The position numbers and the translations under genes are program-made. Below, one piece after another: positions 14,201-22,940 of a DNA stretch of 40,758 nt. Each line of letters begins with the position of its first letter. Position 1 is the first letter of the stretch. The notes beneath the pieces were generated by a model that worked only from the letters and a program-made list of their open reading frames with translations, did no database searches and was not told the DNA's origin. Where the stretch lies: assembly GCF_021568775.1 (NCBI RefSeq), contig NZ_JAKGSG010000065.1, positions 1 to 40,758 on the forward strand, written 5' to 3'. Origin of the DNA: Antribacter soli. Its GTDB lineage: Bacteria > Actinomycetota > Actinomycetes > Actinomycetales > Cellulomonadaceae.

Positions 14201-15385
14201 TCAGGGCGTCGGCACGAAGCCGGTCTGGCCGCCCGCCGCCCAGGGCGCCGTCGGCGGATGCGGCTGCCGCTGCAGGAACGCCTGGCGTGCCACCTGCATG
14301 AGCGCCAGCAGCGACTGCCGCTGCCGCTCCTCGACGACGGGCTCGGCGGCGCCGCGGGCGACGCGCTCGTGCAGGAGGGCGAGCTCGGTCGAGGCCTGCT
14401 GGTAGTCCCGCATCGCCCGCGCCGCGCCAGGCCCTCCGGCGGCGCGAGCCCACTCGCGGGCCTGCCTGCGCATACGGAGGGTGCTGAGCATGTGCAGGTC
14501 GGCGGGGGTGACGAGCCCGGTCGGCAGGTACGGCACGAGGTGGTGCTGCACGAGCCCGACGGTGCGGCGCCGGTCGCGGAACAGCACGACCGCGATTGCG
14601 ACGAGGACGCCGAGCCCGACGAGGTACGCGAACGCGATCCCGGAGGCCCCCCACCGAGAGGACCCGTTCCACAGCATGTGCAGCGTGATCGCTCCGAGGA
14701 GCCCCAGCAGGGGCGCGAAGCGGCGCGTTCTCGTGCCGGGCCGGGAGAGCGCGGCGGCGGTGACACCGAGCCCGGTGAGCGACGTGAAGAGGGGGTGCAG
14801 CAGCGGGGAGAGCACGCCGCGCACGAAGAAGGTGCCGCCGAGGATGCCGACCTCCGCGGCGGAGATGTAGTACGTGACGTTCTCGACGGCGGCGAACCCG
14901 AGCCCGACCATGGCGGCGTAGATGACGCCGTCCGTCGGCCCGTTGAGCTCGTGGCGGCGGAACCACAGCATGCCGAACAGCACGAGGCCCTTGAGGATCT
15001 CCTCGACGATCGGCGCCTCGAACGTGGCGGTGACGTACCAGCCCTCGACCTCGCCGAGCAGGGGCCCCGTGACGAGGACGAGCCCCAGCGTGTTGAGGAT
15101 CGCCGCACCGAGGGCCGCGACGCCCGCGCCCCAGAGGAACGCGAGGACGAGGGCGTTGGGCGGCTCGGGCTCGAGCCGGTCGAGGGCAAGGACGACGGGC
15201 AGCCACAGCCCGAGCGGCACCAGCGCGAGCAGGGTCCCGGCGACGAACGGTGCCCCGCCGACGTAGGCCTCGTAGCCGAGCGATACGACCAGGCACAGCG
15301 ACGACACGGCGATCGCGACGATCACCCCGACGGGAGCCCGGCCGGGCGTGCGTCCCTGCAGGATCGCGTCAGGATCGATGGCCAT
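14201..15385 (-). CDS. PrsW-family intramembrane metalloprotease
   Basis: A 394-aa membrane protein of the PrsW family. It has about eight hydrophobic segments (residues ~20-290) and a soluble C-terminal ~120 residues rich in Arg/Gln. The family's candidate catalytic motifs are present: EAPIVEEILKGLVLF with E128-E129, the AVENVTYY segment with E168, and HPLFTS with H197, plus a later LHMLWN. Bacillus PrsW cleaves anti-sigma factor RsiW at site 1; no anti-sigma target is adjacent here, so the substrate is unknown. ATG 15385 is chosen over upstream codons because TAGTGT (15393-15398) sits 7 nt before it on the minus strand. Convergent with thiQ with a 14-nt gap. Confidence 0.88.
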   Translation of the reverse strand: MAIDPDAILQGRTPGRAPVGVIVAIAVSSLCLVVSLGYEAYVGGAPFVAGTLLALVPLGLWLPVVLALDRLEPEPPNALVLAFLWGAGVAALGAAILNTLGLVLVTGPLLGEVEGWYVTATFEAPIVEEILKGLVLFGMLWFRRHELNGPTDGVIYAAMVGLGFAAVENVTYYISAAEVGILGGTFFVRGVLSPLLHPLFTSLTGLGVTAAALSRPGTRTRRFAPLLGLLGAITLHMLWNGSSRWGASGIAFAYLVGLGVLVAIAVVLFRDRRRTVGLVQHHLVPYLPTGLVTPADLHMLSTLRMRRQAREWARAAGGPGAARAMRDYQQASTELALLHERVARGAAEPVVEERQRQSLLALMQVARQAFLQRQPHPPTAPWAAGGQTGFVPTP

Positions 15386-15392
15386 GCCGGGG

Positions 15393-15398
15393 ACACTA
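15393..15398 (-). promoter_or_regulatory. -10 element for leaderless PrsW-like gene
   Basis: TAGTGT on the minus strand, 7 nt from the ATG at 15385. Confidence 0.6.
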
Positions 15399-15557
15399 CC
15401 TAGTCGGGCGTTCCGGGGCAGGGTCGAACGCGCCGGGCGGTGCCTCGGCCGGGGTGCCCGACGGCGGACGAGCGCCGCCGCGGGCGGTCCACCACGCGCC
15501 ACGACCGCTCCCGGTGTCGATTCCGGGCTACGCGGGTGCCGCGGTGCCCGCTGCGCG

Positions 15558-15563
15558 TACCCT
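15558..15563 (+). promoter_or_regulatory. -10 element for leaderless cutC
   Basis: TACCCT, 7 nt from the GTG at 15571. No ribosome-binding site is present. Confidence 0.6.
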
Positions 15564-15570
15564 GGCGCGC

Positions 15571-16389
15571 GTGCCGTCCCAGCCAGTCGCCCCTGACGAC
15601 TCCGCCGCCCCCGTCGCCCCCGTCGCCCTCGAGCTCGCCGTCCAGGACCCTGTCGGGGCGCTGATCGCCGCCCGCGTCGGTGCCGCCCGCGTGGAGCTGT
15701 GCACCGCACTGGGAGCGACGGGCGGGCTCACGCCGTCGACCGGCCTCCTCGAGGCGACGCTCGACGCGCTCCGGGTGACCGGGGACCCGTCGGACACGGG
15801 CGTGCACGTGCTCGTCCGGCCGCGCCCGGGCGGGTTCGTGTACGACTCCGTCGAGGTGGCCGTCCAGACGCGCGACGCGCGCGCCGCCGTGGCCTCCGGC
15901 GCGGCGGGCGTCGTCGTGGGGGCGCTGCTGCCGTCCGGCGTCGTGGACGTCGCCGCGCTGCGGGCGCTCGTGGACGCGGCCCGGTCCGCCGACGCCGGCG
16001 CCGAGGTGACGTTCCACCGCGCGATCGACACGCTCGCCGACCCCGTCGCGGCGCTCGACGTGCTGGCGGGGCAAGGCGTGACCCGGGTGCTGACGTCGGG
16101 CGGGGCAGCCCGCGCGATCGACGGCCTCGACCGGCTTGCCGAGCTGGCGGCGCGCGGGCGCGAGCTGGGCGTCCAGATCATGGCGGGCGGCGGCGTGCGG
16201 CCCGAGGACGTCGCGGCGCTGGTAGGCGCCGGTGTGCATGCGGTGCACCTCTCCGCGAAGCGCGTCGTCGTGGACGACGGCGGGCCGGGCGGCGGGGGCG
16301 ACGGTGGGTACGAGACGACGGACGAGGCGGTGGCGACGGCGGCGGCGGAGGCTCTGCGCGTGGTCGAGGAGGCGAACCTGCCGAAGTAG
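15571..16389 (+). CDS. cutC: CutC family protein
   Basis: A 272-aa TIM-barrel protein of the CutC family. Landmarks in order: ALELAVQDPVGALIAARVGAARVELC (split here) at the N-terminus, the HVLVRPRPGGFVY strand, VTFHRAIDTLADP, VTRVLTSGG, and IMAGGGVRPEDV near the end. Named for copper homeostasis in E. coli, but the biochemical role is disputed. A Gly-rich insert lies near the C-terminus. The GTG start is chosen from the -10 spacing; the protein begins MPSQPVAPDD, then a low-complexity Ala/Pro/Val stretch. The last four codons lie within the left arm of a large hairpin, so the coding end and terminator overlap. Confidence 0.88.
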   Translation: MPSQPVAPDDSAAPVAPVALELAVQDPVGALIAARVGAARVELCTALGATGGLTPSTGLLEATLDALRVTGDPSDTGVHVLVRPRPGGFVYDSVEVAVQTRDARAAVASGAAGVVVGALLPSGVVDVAALRALVDAARSADAGAEVTFHRAIDTLADPVAALDVLAGQGVTRVLTSGGAARAIDGLDRLAELAARGRELGVQIMAGGGVRPEDVAALVGAGVHAVHLSAKRVVVDDGGPGGGGDGGYETTDEAVATAAAEALRVVEEANLPK

Positions 16390-16445
16390 ATGTGGCGCCA
16401 GGCGACCATCCAGCCTGGCGCCACATCTACTTCGGCAGTTTCGCC
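16371..16445. terminator. 33-bp near-perfect hairpin between cutC and pgi
   Basis: Arms 16371-16403 and 16413-16445 pair with a single mismatch (377/439); the inner 26 bp are perfect; the loop is 9 nt (GACCATCCA). It sits between convergent genes and includes the cutC stop codon. There is no U-tract. Its length and perfection exceed what termination needs. It could be a bidirectional terminator, a transcript-end stabiliser, or a palindromic repeat element present elsewhere in the genome. Confidence 0.75.
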
Positions 16446-16469
16446 CTCGGTTGGTCCCAGCAGGGTGCC

Positions 16470-18173
16470 TCAGCCGCGCAGCTCGCGGTACTTGGTGATC
16501 AGCGCCGCCGTAGACGCGTCCTGCGCGGCGAGCGCGGACTCGTCCCCGGCGACCGCCGGGGCCACCTCGAGCGCGAGCTTCTTGCCGAGCTCCACACCCC
16601 ACTGGTCGAACGAGTCGATGCCCCACACGACGCCCTGGACGAACGTGATGTGCTCGTAGAGCGCGACGAGCTGCCCCAGCACCGACGGAGTCAGCGCGGG
16701 GGCGAGGATCGACGTCGTCGGCCGGTTCCCGGAGAACACGCGGGCGGACACGAGGGCCTCGGCCGTGCCCTCCGCGCGGACCTCGTCGGCCGTCTTGCCG
16801 AAGGCGAGGGCCTTGGTCTGCGCGAAGAAGTTCGCGAGGAAGAGCCCGTGCACGTCGGCGCCGGCGGCAACGGCACCGCCGTCGCCCTCCGTGTCGACGA
16901 GCGGGTAGGCGGGCTGCGCGACGGCGATGAAGTCGGCCGGGATCAGCCGTGTGCCCTGGTGGATGAGCTGGTAGAACGCGTGCTGACCGTTCGTGCCGGG
17001 CTCGCCCCAGAAGACCTCGCCGGTGTCGGACGTGACGGGCGAGCCGTCCCAGCGGACGGACTTGCCGTTGGACTCCATCGTGAGCTGCTGCAGGTAGGCC
17101 GCGAAGCGGTGGAGCTGCTGGGCGTACGGGAGCACCGCGTGCGTGTGGGCGCCACGGAAGTTGACGTACCAGACGTTCAGGAGGCCCATCAGCACCGGGA
17201 CGTTCTGCGCCAGGGGCGCCGTCGCGAAGTGCTCGTCCATGGCGCGGAAGCCCGCGAGGAGCTCGGCGAACTTGTCCGGCCCGATCGTGATCGCGAGCGA
17301 CGTGCCGATCGCGGAGTCCATCGAGTACCGGCCGCCCACCCAGTCCCAGAACCCGAACGCGTTCGCGGGGTCGATGCCGAAGGCGGCGACCTTGTCGAGC
17401 GCCGTCGACACGGCGACGAAGTGCTTGGCGACGGCGTCGCGCCGCCCCTCCTCGGTGTCCTCGATCGCTCCGGCGGCGACGAGGGAGCGCAGCAGCCATT
17501 CACGCGCGAGGCGCGCGTTCGTCAGGGTCTCGAGGGTGCCGAACGTCTTCGACGCGACGATGAAGAGCGTGGTGGTCGGGTCGAGGTCGGCCGTCTTCTG
17601 GGCCACGTCGGTCGGGTCGATGTTCGACACGAACCGGGCCCGCAGGCCCTCCGCGACGTAGGGCTCGAGCGCCTCGTACGCCATGACCGGGCCGAGGTCG
17701 GAGCCGCCGATGCCGATGTTGACGATCGTCCGCACCGGCAGGCCGGTGACCCCGGTCCACTCGCCGGAGCGCACCTTCTCGGCGAACGCGTACATCTTGG
17801 CGAGCTCGGCCTGGACGTCGTGGTCGATGTCCTGCCCGTCCACGGTCAGCGGCTGTCCGGCCGGGCGGCGCAGCGCCGTGTGCAGCACGGCCCGGTCCTC
17901 CGTGACGTTGATGTGGTCGCCGGCCAGCATCGCGTCGCGACGCTGGGTGACCCCGACCTCCTCGGCGAGCTCGAGGAGCGAGGTGAGGACCTCGTCCGTC
18001 AACAGGTTCTTCGACAGGTCGACGTACAGGTCGGCGGCCTCGAAGGAGAACCGCGACGCGCGACCGGGGTCGGTGGCGAACCAGCCGCGGAGGTCAGGCT
18101 GGAGGGCCTCGGAGTGCTTGGTGAGGTCCGCCCACGCGGAGGTCGTCGTGGCATCGACGGGGGAGCTGCTCAT
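16470..18173 (-). CDS. pgi: Glucose-6-phosphate isomerase
   Basis: A 567-aa cytosolic glycolytic enzyme that interconverts glucose-6-phosphate and fructose-6-phosphate. All hallmark segments are present: [56 protein letters not shown] with the long [20 protein letters not shown] loop, and [14 protein letters not shown] near the C-terminus. Length is normal for the ~550-aa bacterial/eukaryotic type. ATG 18173 gives the expected N-terminus; only weak ribosome-binding bases are visible. Monocistronic, with a -10 TAGGTT upstream. Confidence 0.97.
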   Translation of the reverse strand: MSSSPVDATTTSAWADLTKHSEALQPDLRGWFATDPGRASRFSFEAADLYVDLSKNLLTDEVLTSLLELAEEVGVTQRRDAMLAGDHINVTEDRAVLHTALRRPAGQPLTVDGQDIDHDVQAELAKMYAFAEKVRSGEWTGVTGLPVRTIVNIGIGGSDLGPVMAYEALEPYVAEGLRARFVSNIDPTDVAQKTADLDPTTTLFIVASKTFGTLETLTNARLAREWLLRSLVAAGAIEDTEEGRRDAVAKHFVAVSTALDKVAAFGIDPANAFGFWDWVGGRYSMDSAIGTSLAITIGPDKFAELLAGFRAMDEHFATAPLAQNVPVLMGLLNVWYVNFRGAHTHAVLPYAQQLHRFAAYLQQLTMESNGKSVRWDGSPVTSDTGEVFWGEPGTNGQHAFYQLIHQGTRLIPADFIAVAQPAYPLVDTEGDGGAVAAGADVHGLFLANFFAQTKALAFGKTADEVRAEGTAEALVSARVFSGNRPTTSILAPALTPSVLGQLVALYEHITFVQGVVWGIDSFDQWGVELGKKLALEVAPAVAGDESALAAQDASTAALITKYRELRG

Positions 18174-18224
18174 CGTTACGGCCTGCGCTTCCGTTCATCG
18201 GGTCCGTGAAGTACGTCCTGGACA

Positions 18225-18230
18225 AACCTA
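18225..18230 (-). promoter_or_regulatory. -10 element for pgi
   Basis: TAGGTT on the minus strand, predicting a leader of ~45 nt before the ATG at 18173. Confidence 0.35.
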
Positions 18231-18269
18231 GTGACCCTGGGCCGCGCCCGCCCTGTCTCGTTCGTCACC

Positions 18270-19421
18270 TCACAGGCGCAGCTGCCACTCGGCTCCCACG
18301 CCGGCCGGGCGGAACCCGAGGTCCACGTTGATCGCGAGCATGTGGTCGTTCTCCTCGGCGTTCCACGTGTGGACGCGCACGGCCTGCGGGTTCACGTTCG
18401 CCAGCTCGTCCAGGACGGCGACCTTCACGAGCATCCCCAGCCGGTGCCCGCGGTGCTCGCGCAGCACGAGCGTGTCCTCCTGGTCCACCACCGTCGGGCG
18501 GTCCTGGGCGAACGAGACCATGGAGAACCCGGCGAGGATCCCTGAGGCGACATGCTCGGCAGCCGCGAGGACGAACCGCCGGCCGCGCTCGCGCAGGGCG
18601 CTGTGGGCCTCCTGCACGCGGGCGGCGTCCCACCGGTCCTCCTCGATCACGAGGTCGCCGCTCGGCGCGTCGGTGGACATGCGGGTCTCCATTACCGCCA
18701 GGTCGCCCAGACGCTCGTCCGGGACCTCGTCGCGCCACACGTGCACGCGGTACCCGGTCGCGCACTCCCGGGCGGCCGACCGCAGGGCGTCGAGCCGTTC
18801 CACCGGGACGGGGAGCTCGAGCTCCGAGTGCCGGTACACCTGCTCCAGCGCGAAGCCCCGGTGCAGGGCGAAGACGGACCCCGGATCGTGCCGGGGGAAG
18901 CGGCCGCTCCCGGTGGGCGGCTCGAGGGCGTCCGGCCCGGCCGGCGGCTCAACCCCGGAGTCGGAGTCCCCGATGATCACCGTGCGTCCCGCGTCGCGGA
19001 TCTCCGCGAGGCACGCCTCCCAGAGCGCCGACCCGATGCCCCGGCCCCGCCACTGCGGATGCACCCGCACGTGCGCCGTCCCGAGGTGCGTGTTGTCCTT
19101 CATCGGCAGCCGCACGATCGCCCGCCCGACCACGGCCTCGGGCGGCGGGGTCGCGGACGCGCCCGAGGCCTCGGGCAGCTCGTCCGCGACGGCGACGTAC
19201 CGCGTGACCCGCTCGTAGTCCTGCTCGCGCACCATCGTGCCGAGGACGGTCGCGGCGTCGAGCGAGAGGTCGTCGTGACCGTAGATCTCGGCGTCCACCA
19301 CATGGTCGAGAAGCACGGTGCCGTGCACCGCCCAGGCCTCGGGCGACTCGAGCGGCGCCTCCCCGGCGGGGACGGGCACGCGGAGGATGCGCACGGGCGG
19401 GTCCTGCCGGGAGCCGGTCAT
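18270..19421 (-). CDS. Tandem GNAT-domain protein, second of pair
   Basis: A 383-aa protein with two GNAT acetyltransferase-like halves. The acetyl-CoA pyrophosphate loop of the N-terminal half is HPQWRGRGIGSALWEACL (~120-137). The C-terminal half has LVLREHRGHRLGMLVKVAVL and ends TWNAEENDHMLAINVDLGFR, the GNAT beta-bulge/alpha-4 region. Actinobacteria carry many such double-GNAT proteins; some mycobacterial relatives make mycothiol (MshD), others have unknown acceptors. Paralogous to the gene directly upstream, whose stop overlaps this start (ATGA). The acceptor is unknown. Confidence 0.85.
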   Translation of the reverse strand: MTGSRQDPPVRILRVPVPAGEAPLESPEAWAVHGTVLLDHVVDAEIYGHDDLSLDAATVLGTMVREQDYERVTRYVAVADELPEASGASATPPPEAVVGRAIVRLPMKDNTHLGTAHVRVHPQWRGRGIGSALWEACLAEIRDAGRTVIIGDSDSGVEPPAGPDALEPPTGSGRFPRHDPGSVFALHRGFALEQVYRHSELELPVPVERLDALRSAARECATGYRVHVWRDEVPDERLGDLAVMETRMSTDAPSGDLVIEEDRWDAARVQEAHSALRERGRRFVLAAAEHVASGILAGFSMVSFAQDRPTVVDQEDTLVLREHRGHRLGMLVKVAVLDELANVNPQAVRVHTWNAEENDHMLAINVDLGFRPAGVGAEWQLRL

Positions 19422-20548
19422 GCGAGCGACCTCTGGTAGGCCGCGGCGCCGCCGGCCGGGCGGAAGCCCAGCGCGACGTTGATGGCGAGCATGTGCTGGT
19501 TCTCCTCGGCGTTGAAGGTGTGGATGCGCTCGGTCGACGGCCGCACCCGCGCGAGCTCGGCGAGGTTGACGGCTTTGAGCAGCATCCCGAGCCGGTGCCC
19601 GCGGTGCTCGCGCAGCACGATCGTGTCCTCCTGGAACGCGAACGGCCCGTCCTCGAGCGGGTACAGGAGCATCGAGTGGCCGGCGAGCGCTCCGCTGGGC
19701 ACGTGCTCGACCGCGGTGATGAGGTACCCGTTGCGGTTCCGCTTCTGCATCTCGCTGAACGTGCGCACGCGGTCGGCGTCCCATACGTCCTCGTCGACGT
19801 CGAGGTCGCCGTGGGGGGCGTCGGTGGTCATGCGGGTCTCCAGCACCGCGAGCCCGTCCAGCCACTCCTCCGGGATCTCGTCCTGCCAGGTGTGCAGGCG
19901 GAAGTCCGGGCCGGCGGCGGCGCGCGACTCGTCCTCGAACCTCGCCAGGCGTGCCGCGTCGACCGGCAGGTCCAGCACCGACTTCCGGCTGACCTGGGCC
20001 AGCGCGAACCCGTGCCGCGTCGCGAAGCGCGTCGTGGGCAGGTCCGCCGGGACGCGGCCGCTCCCGTTCGACGGCGTCAGGGCGTCCATGCCCTCGGGCG
20101 CCTCGGCCGCGAACATGGGCTCGCCGATCACCTGTGTCCGGCCGGCCGCCGCGACGACCTCCTCGGCGCTCGCCAGGAGCGCGGAGCCGATGCCCTGGCC
20201 CCGGTGGGCGGGGTCCACCGCGACGTGGATCTCGGCCAGGTGGCGGTTGCTTGCTTCGGGCATCGCGATGAAGGCGTGCCCGACGACGTCCGACGCACCC
20301 GGGTGAACCCCGTCGCCGGAGGCGGGGTCGCGCACCGCGACGAACCGGTGCTTGGTCGTGTACTGCTGGTTGTCCATGCCGACCAGGACCCCCCGGGCGT
20401 TCTGGGCGAGGTCGGCGTGACCGAACAGGTCCTGCTGGCAGGCCTCGGAGACGGCGGCGATGCCGTGGTAGGCCCAGGCCTCGGCGTCGTCGAGCGACGC
20501 GGCGTTCGGCGCCTCGACGACGTGCCAGGCGGTGCGAGAGGAGGTCAT
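19418..20548 (-). CDS. Tandem GNAT-domain protein, first of pair
   Basis: A 376-aa double-GNAT protein, collinear with its downstream paralog. N-terminal half loop HVAVDPAHRGQGIGSALLAS; C-terminal half IVLREHRGHRLGMLLKAVNL and HTFNAEENQHMLAINVALGF. Starts at ATG 20548 with ribosome-binding site GGTGAGGAC. Overlaps the next gene by 4 bases. It is transcribed divergently from marR, whose operator region it shares, so MarR may control the pair. The substrate is unknown; tandem duplication with heteromeric function is possible. Confidence 0.85.
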   Translation of the reverse strand: MTSSRTAWHVVEAPNAASLDDAEAWAYHGIAAVSEACQQDLFGHADLAQNARGVLVGMDNQQYTTKHRFVAVRDPASGDGVHPGASDVVGHAFIAMPEASNRHLAEIHVAVDPAHRGQGIGSALLASAEEVVAAAGRTQVIGEPMFAAEAPEGMDALTPSNGSGRVPADLPTTRFATRHGFALAQVSRKSVLDLPVDAARLARFEDESRAAAGPDFRLHTWQDEIPEEWLDGLAVLETRMTTDAPHGDLDVDEDVWDADRVRTFSEMQKRNRNGYLITAVEHVPSGALAGHSMLLYPLEDGPFAFQEDTIVLREHRGHRLGMLLKAVNLAELARVRPSTERIHTFNAEENQHMLAINVALGFRPAGGAAAYQRSLA

Positions 20549-20622
20549 GTCCTCACCCTTGCTCCGGTCGGGCGGTCGCGCGAGGTCTTTTCGCCGGCAG
20601 GCCGGTCCGGGTCCGATTTAGA

Positions 20623-20661
20623 CAAGCTAACTTGAACAAGTCGCCTTGAACACTCTAGGGT
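20623..20661 (+). promoter_or_regulatory. marR promoter with overlapping operator dyads
   Basis: -35 TTGAAC (20632-20637), 18-nt spacer, -10 TAGGGT (20656-20661), then 6 nt to the ATG at 20668: a leaderless promoter. Two overlapping dyads cover the -35: CAAG-CTAA-CTTG (20623-20634) and ACTTG-AA-CAAGT (20630-20641). This is a likely MarR autoregulatory site, in the gap shared with the divergent GNAT operon. Confidence 0.65.
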
Positions 20662-20667
20662 GACGGC

Positions 20668-21117
20668 ATGCCGGCTGACCCGCTCGAGATCTCCGAACCG
20701 GCCGCCCGTGCGGCGCGCGACCTGCAGGTGGTGTTCGGGCGGTTGTACCGCCGGTTCAAGGAACTGGCGGACAACCGCCACCTCACCCCGTCGCAGGCCT
20801 CGGTGCTGAGCAGGCTCGGCAAGGAGGGTGACGCGTCGGCCAGCGAGCTGGCCGCGGCCGAGCGTGTGCGCCCGCAGGCGGTCACGCCCACGCTCGCCGT
20901 GCTCGCCGAGCGCGGCCTGATCGAGCGGCGTCCGGATCCCCGGGACGGCCGGCGCCAGGTCGTCTCGCTCACTCCCGTCGGCCGCGCCCACTTCGAGGAC
21001 TCCCGGCGCGCCGGCGACGAGTGGCTGGCGCGCGCGGTGCAGGAGCGGCTGTCCGACGCCGAGCGCGAGGTCCTCGTCACCGCGATCGACCTGCTGGAGC
21101 GGCTCACCCGTCCCTGA
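20668..21117 (+). CDS. MarR-family transcriptional regulator
   Basis: A 149-aa winged-helix regulator. The winged helix spans ~40-105: LTPSQASVLSRLGKEGDASAS, ELAAAERVRPQAVTPTLAVL (recognition helix region) and the wing GLIERRPDPRDGRRQVVSLT. Dimerisation helices flank it. MarR proteins usually repress their own and divergent genes and release DNA on binding small phenolic or oxidised ligands. The leaderless start is set by TAGGGT 6 nt upstream. Next to an isochorismatase-fold gene on the same strand and a divergent GNAT pair, both plausible targets. Confidence 0.9.
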   Translation: MPADPLEISEPAARAARDLQVVFGRLYRRFKELADNRHLTPSQASVLSRLGKEGDASASELAAAERVRPQAVTPTLAVLAERGLIERRPDPRDGRRQVVSLTPVGRAHFEDSRRAGDEWLARAVQERLSDAEREVLVTAIDLLERLTRP

Positions 21118-21133
21118 CCCTGACCCTGCGCGC

Positions 21134-21151
21134 TGCCCGCCGAGGCGGGCA
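21134..21151 (+). terminator. Short hairpin between marR and isochorismatase-fold gene
   Basis: TGCCCGC and GCGGGCA with loop CGAG, 16 nt behind the marR stop. No U-tract. It may partly separate expression of the two genes. Confidence 0.4.
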
Positions 21152-21178
21152 CCGCTCTCCCTCTCGAAAGGAACCACC

Positions 21179-21769
21179 ATGCCCGTCACCCAGCTCGACG
21201 ACCGGACGGCCCTCGTCGTCGTCGACCTCCAGAACGGCTTCCGCGCCCGCCCGACCGCCCCCCACGCGGCCGACGACGTCATCGCGAGGAACGTCGAGCT
21301 CGCCGCGGCGTTCCGCGCCCGCGGGCTGCCCGTCGTGCTGACCCGGTTCACCTTCGCCGCGGACGGGTCGGACGCCGCGCGCGGCCGCACCGACATGAGC
21401 GGCCGCCAGTCGGGCGGCGTCGCGCCGGAGGGCTGGGACCAGCTCGTCGACGACCTGGCCGGCCACGACGGTGACGTGGTGGTGACGAAGCGGCGCTGGG
21501 GCTCGTTCTACGGCACCGACCTGGACCTGCAGCTCCGCAGCCGCGGCGTCACCCAGGTTGTCCTGACCGGTGTCGCGACGAGCCTCGGCGTCGACTCCAC
21601 CGCCCGGGCGGCGCACGAGCGCGGCTATCACGTCACGCTCGCCGTCGACGCCATGACCGACCTCAACCCGGAGGCACACCAGAGCTCCGTGGAGCGGATC
21701 TTCCCGCTGCTCGGCGAGACCGGGACCACGGCGCAGATCCTGACGCTCCTCGAGGAGAGCCGGGCCTGA
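21179..21769 (+). CDS. Isochorismatase-fold hydrolase lacking the catalytic cysteine
   Basis: A 196-aa protein of the isochorismatase/cysteine hydrolase superfamily. The catalytic Asp16 (ALVVVDLQNGF) and Lys104 (VVVTKRRWGSFYGT) are present. In the third motif, TGVATSLGVDSTARAA, Gly137 occupies the place of the nucleophilic Cys. True isochorismatases also lack the Cys, so activity on an isochorismate-like vinyl ether or another substrate remains possible, while amidase activity of the nicotinamidase type is unlikely. Ribosome-binding site AAAGGA before ATG 21179. It follows marR, which probably controls it. Confidence 0.85.
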   Translation: MPVTQLDDRTALVVVDLQNGFRARPTAPHAADDVIARNVELAAAFRARGLPVVLTRFTFAADGSDAARGRTDMSGRQSGGVAPEGWDQLVDDLAGHDGDVVVTKRRWGSFYGTDLDLQLRSRGVTQVVLTGVATSLGVDSTARAAHERGYHVTLAVDAMTDLNPEAHQSSVERIFPLLGETGTTAQILTLLEESRA

Positions 21770-21781
21770 GCGTTGGGCGGG

Positions 21782-22882
21782 TCAGGCGGGCGGCGGGGCG
21801 CAGGAGGCGCGGACGACGAGCGACGTCGGCAGCCGCACGTGGTGCTCGCGGGGGGTGCCCTCGATGAGGTCGACCACCATGCGCAGCGCCTCGGCGCCCA
21901 TCTGGTGCAGCGGCTGGGCGATCGTCGTGAGCGGCGGGTTGCAGGACGCCGACTCGGGAACGTTGTCGAAACCGATCACGGACAGGTCCTCGGGGACGCG
22001 CAGGCCGAGCTCGTGGGCGACCTCGACGATGCGGATCGCGGAGATGTCGTTGGCGGCGAACACGGCGGTGGGCCGGTCGGGCCGGTCGAGGAGCTCGTGC
22101 GCGGGGGCGTCGGCCAGGTCCGGGCGGTAGTTGCCGACGCGGATCAGGTCGGGGTCGACCTCGATCCCGGCGTCCTCCATCGCCTCCCGGAAGCCGAGCT
22201 CACGGAGCCGGGCGGACTCGAGGTCCTCACGTCCGCGGAGGTGGGCGATGCGCCGGTGGCCCAGGCCGATGAGGTACTCGGTGGCGGTACGTGCACCAGC
22301 CAGGTTGTCGGAGTCGATCGTCGGCGCGCCGGACGGGCCGGTGTGCGGGTCGATGGCGACGATCGGGACGTTGTCGTGCACGGGGGCCACCACCGTGGGG
22401 GTGACGATGACGGCGCCGTCGATGAGCGTGCCGCCGAGGCGGGACACGGAACGCCGCTCCCAGCCGACCCGGTTGCCGTCCGCGCTGCCGCCCGAGTACG
22501 CCAGGAGCTCGTAGCCGGTGCCCTCGATGGCCTGCGAGATGCCCTTGAGAAGCTCGGTGCTGAACGGCTCGAACTCGGCGACGAGGACGCCGATGACGTT
22601 CGTGCGACGCCGCCGCAGGCTGCGGGCGACCAGGGACGACTCATAGCCGAGCTGCTCCACGACCTCGAACACGCGCGCGGCTGTCGCGGGCGCCACGCCG
22701 TAGCGGCCGTTGACCACCTTGGACACGGTCGCGACGGACACGCCGGCGGCCTTCGCGACGTCGGTGATCGTGACACGCCCACCCTGGTCGGCGGTGGACG
22801 GCCACCGTTCCGCCGCCGCATTCGCCAACGATTTCTCTCCCGGCCCGGCGGTGGGCTCCGGGGTTTCGCCCGCACTGTGCAC
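21782..22882 (-). CDS. LacI-family repressor of the oligosaccharide locus
   Basis: A 366-aa repressor. After a ~35-residue disordered N-terminus comes the LacI headpiece VTITDVAKAAGVSVATVSKVVNGRYGVAP (split here) with hinge helix RSLRRRRTNVIGVLV. The periplasmic-binding-protein-like sugar domain follows, with FAANDISAIRIVEVAHELGLRVPEDLSVIGFDNVPES typical of the family (split here). The GTG start at 22882 is placed by TACTGT (22890-22895) 7 nt before it. Divergent from the transporter operon, with an operator in between; it likely represses the operon until a beta-linked oligosaccharide enters. Confidence 0.9.
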   Translation of the reverse strand: MHSAGETPEPTAGPGEKSLANAAAERWPSTADQGGRVTITDVAKAAGVSVATVSKVVNGRYGVAPATAARVFEVVEQLGYESSLVARSLRRRRTNVIGVLVAEFEPFSTELLKGISQAIEGTGYELLAYSGGSADGNRVGWERRSVSRLGGTLIDGAVIVTPTVVAPVHDNVPIVAIDPHTGPSGAPTIDSDNLAGARTATEYLIGLGHRRIAHLRGREDLESARLRELGFREAMEDAGIEVDPDLIRVGNYRPDLADAPAHELLDRPDRPTAVFAANDISAIRIVEVAHELGLRVPEDLSVIGFDNVPESASCNPPLTTIAQPLHQMGAEALRMVVDLIEGTPREHHVRLPTSLVVRASCAPPPA

Positions 22883-22889
22883 GTGAGAG

Positions 22890-22895
22890 ACAGTA
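22890..22895 (-). promoter_or_regulatory. -10 element for leaderless lacI-type gene
   Basis: TACTGT on the minus strand, 7 nt from the GTG at 22882. Confidence 0.55.
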
Positions 22896-22940
22896 CCTTG
22901 GGTTGGTGGTCACGCCCGTTGGGACATCACGCGTTGTAAA

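Noticed and set aside
16371-16445. Hairpin as an insertion sequence or MITE
   Set aside because: No target-site duplication or transposase; only one copy in the window.
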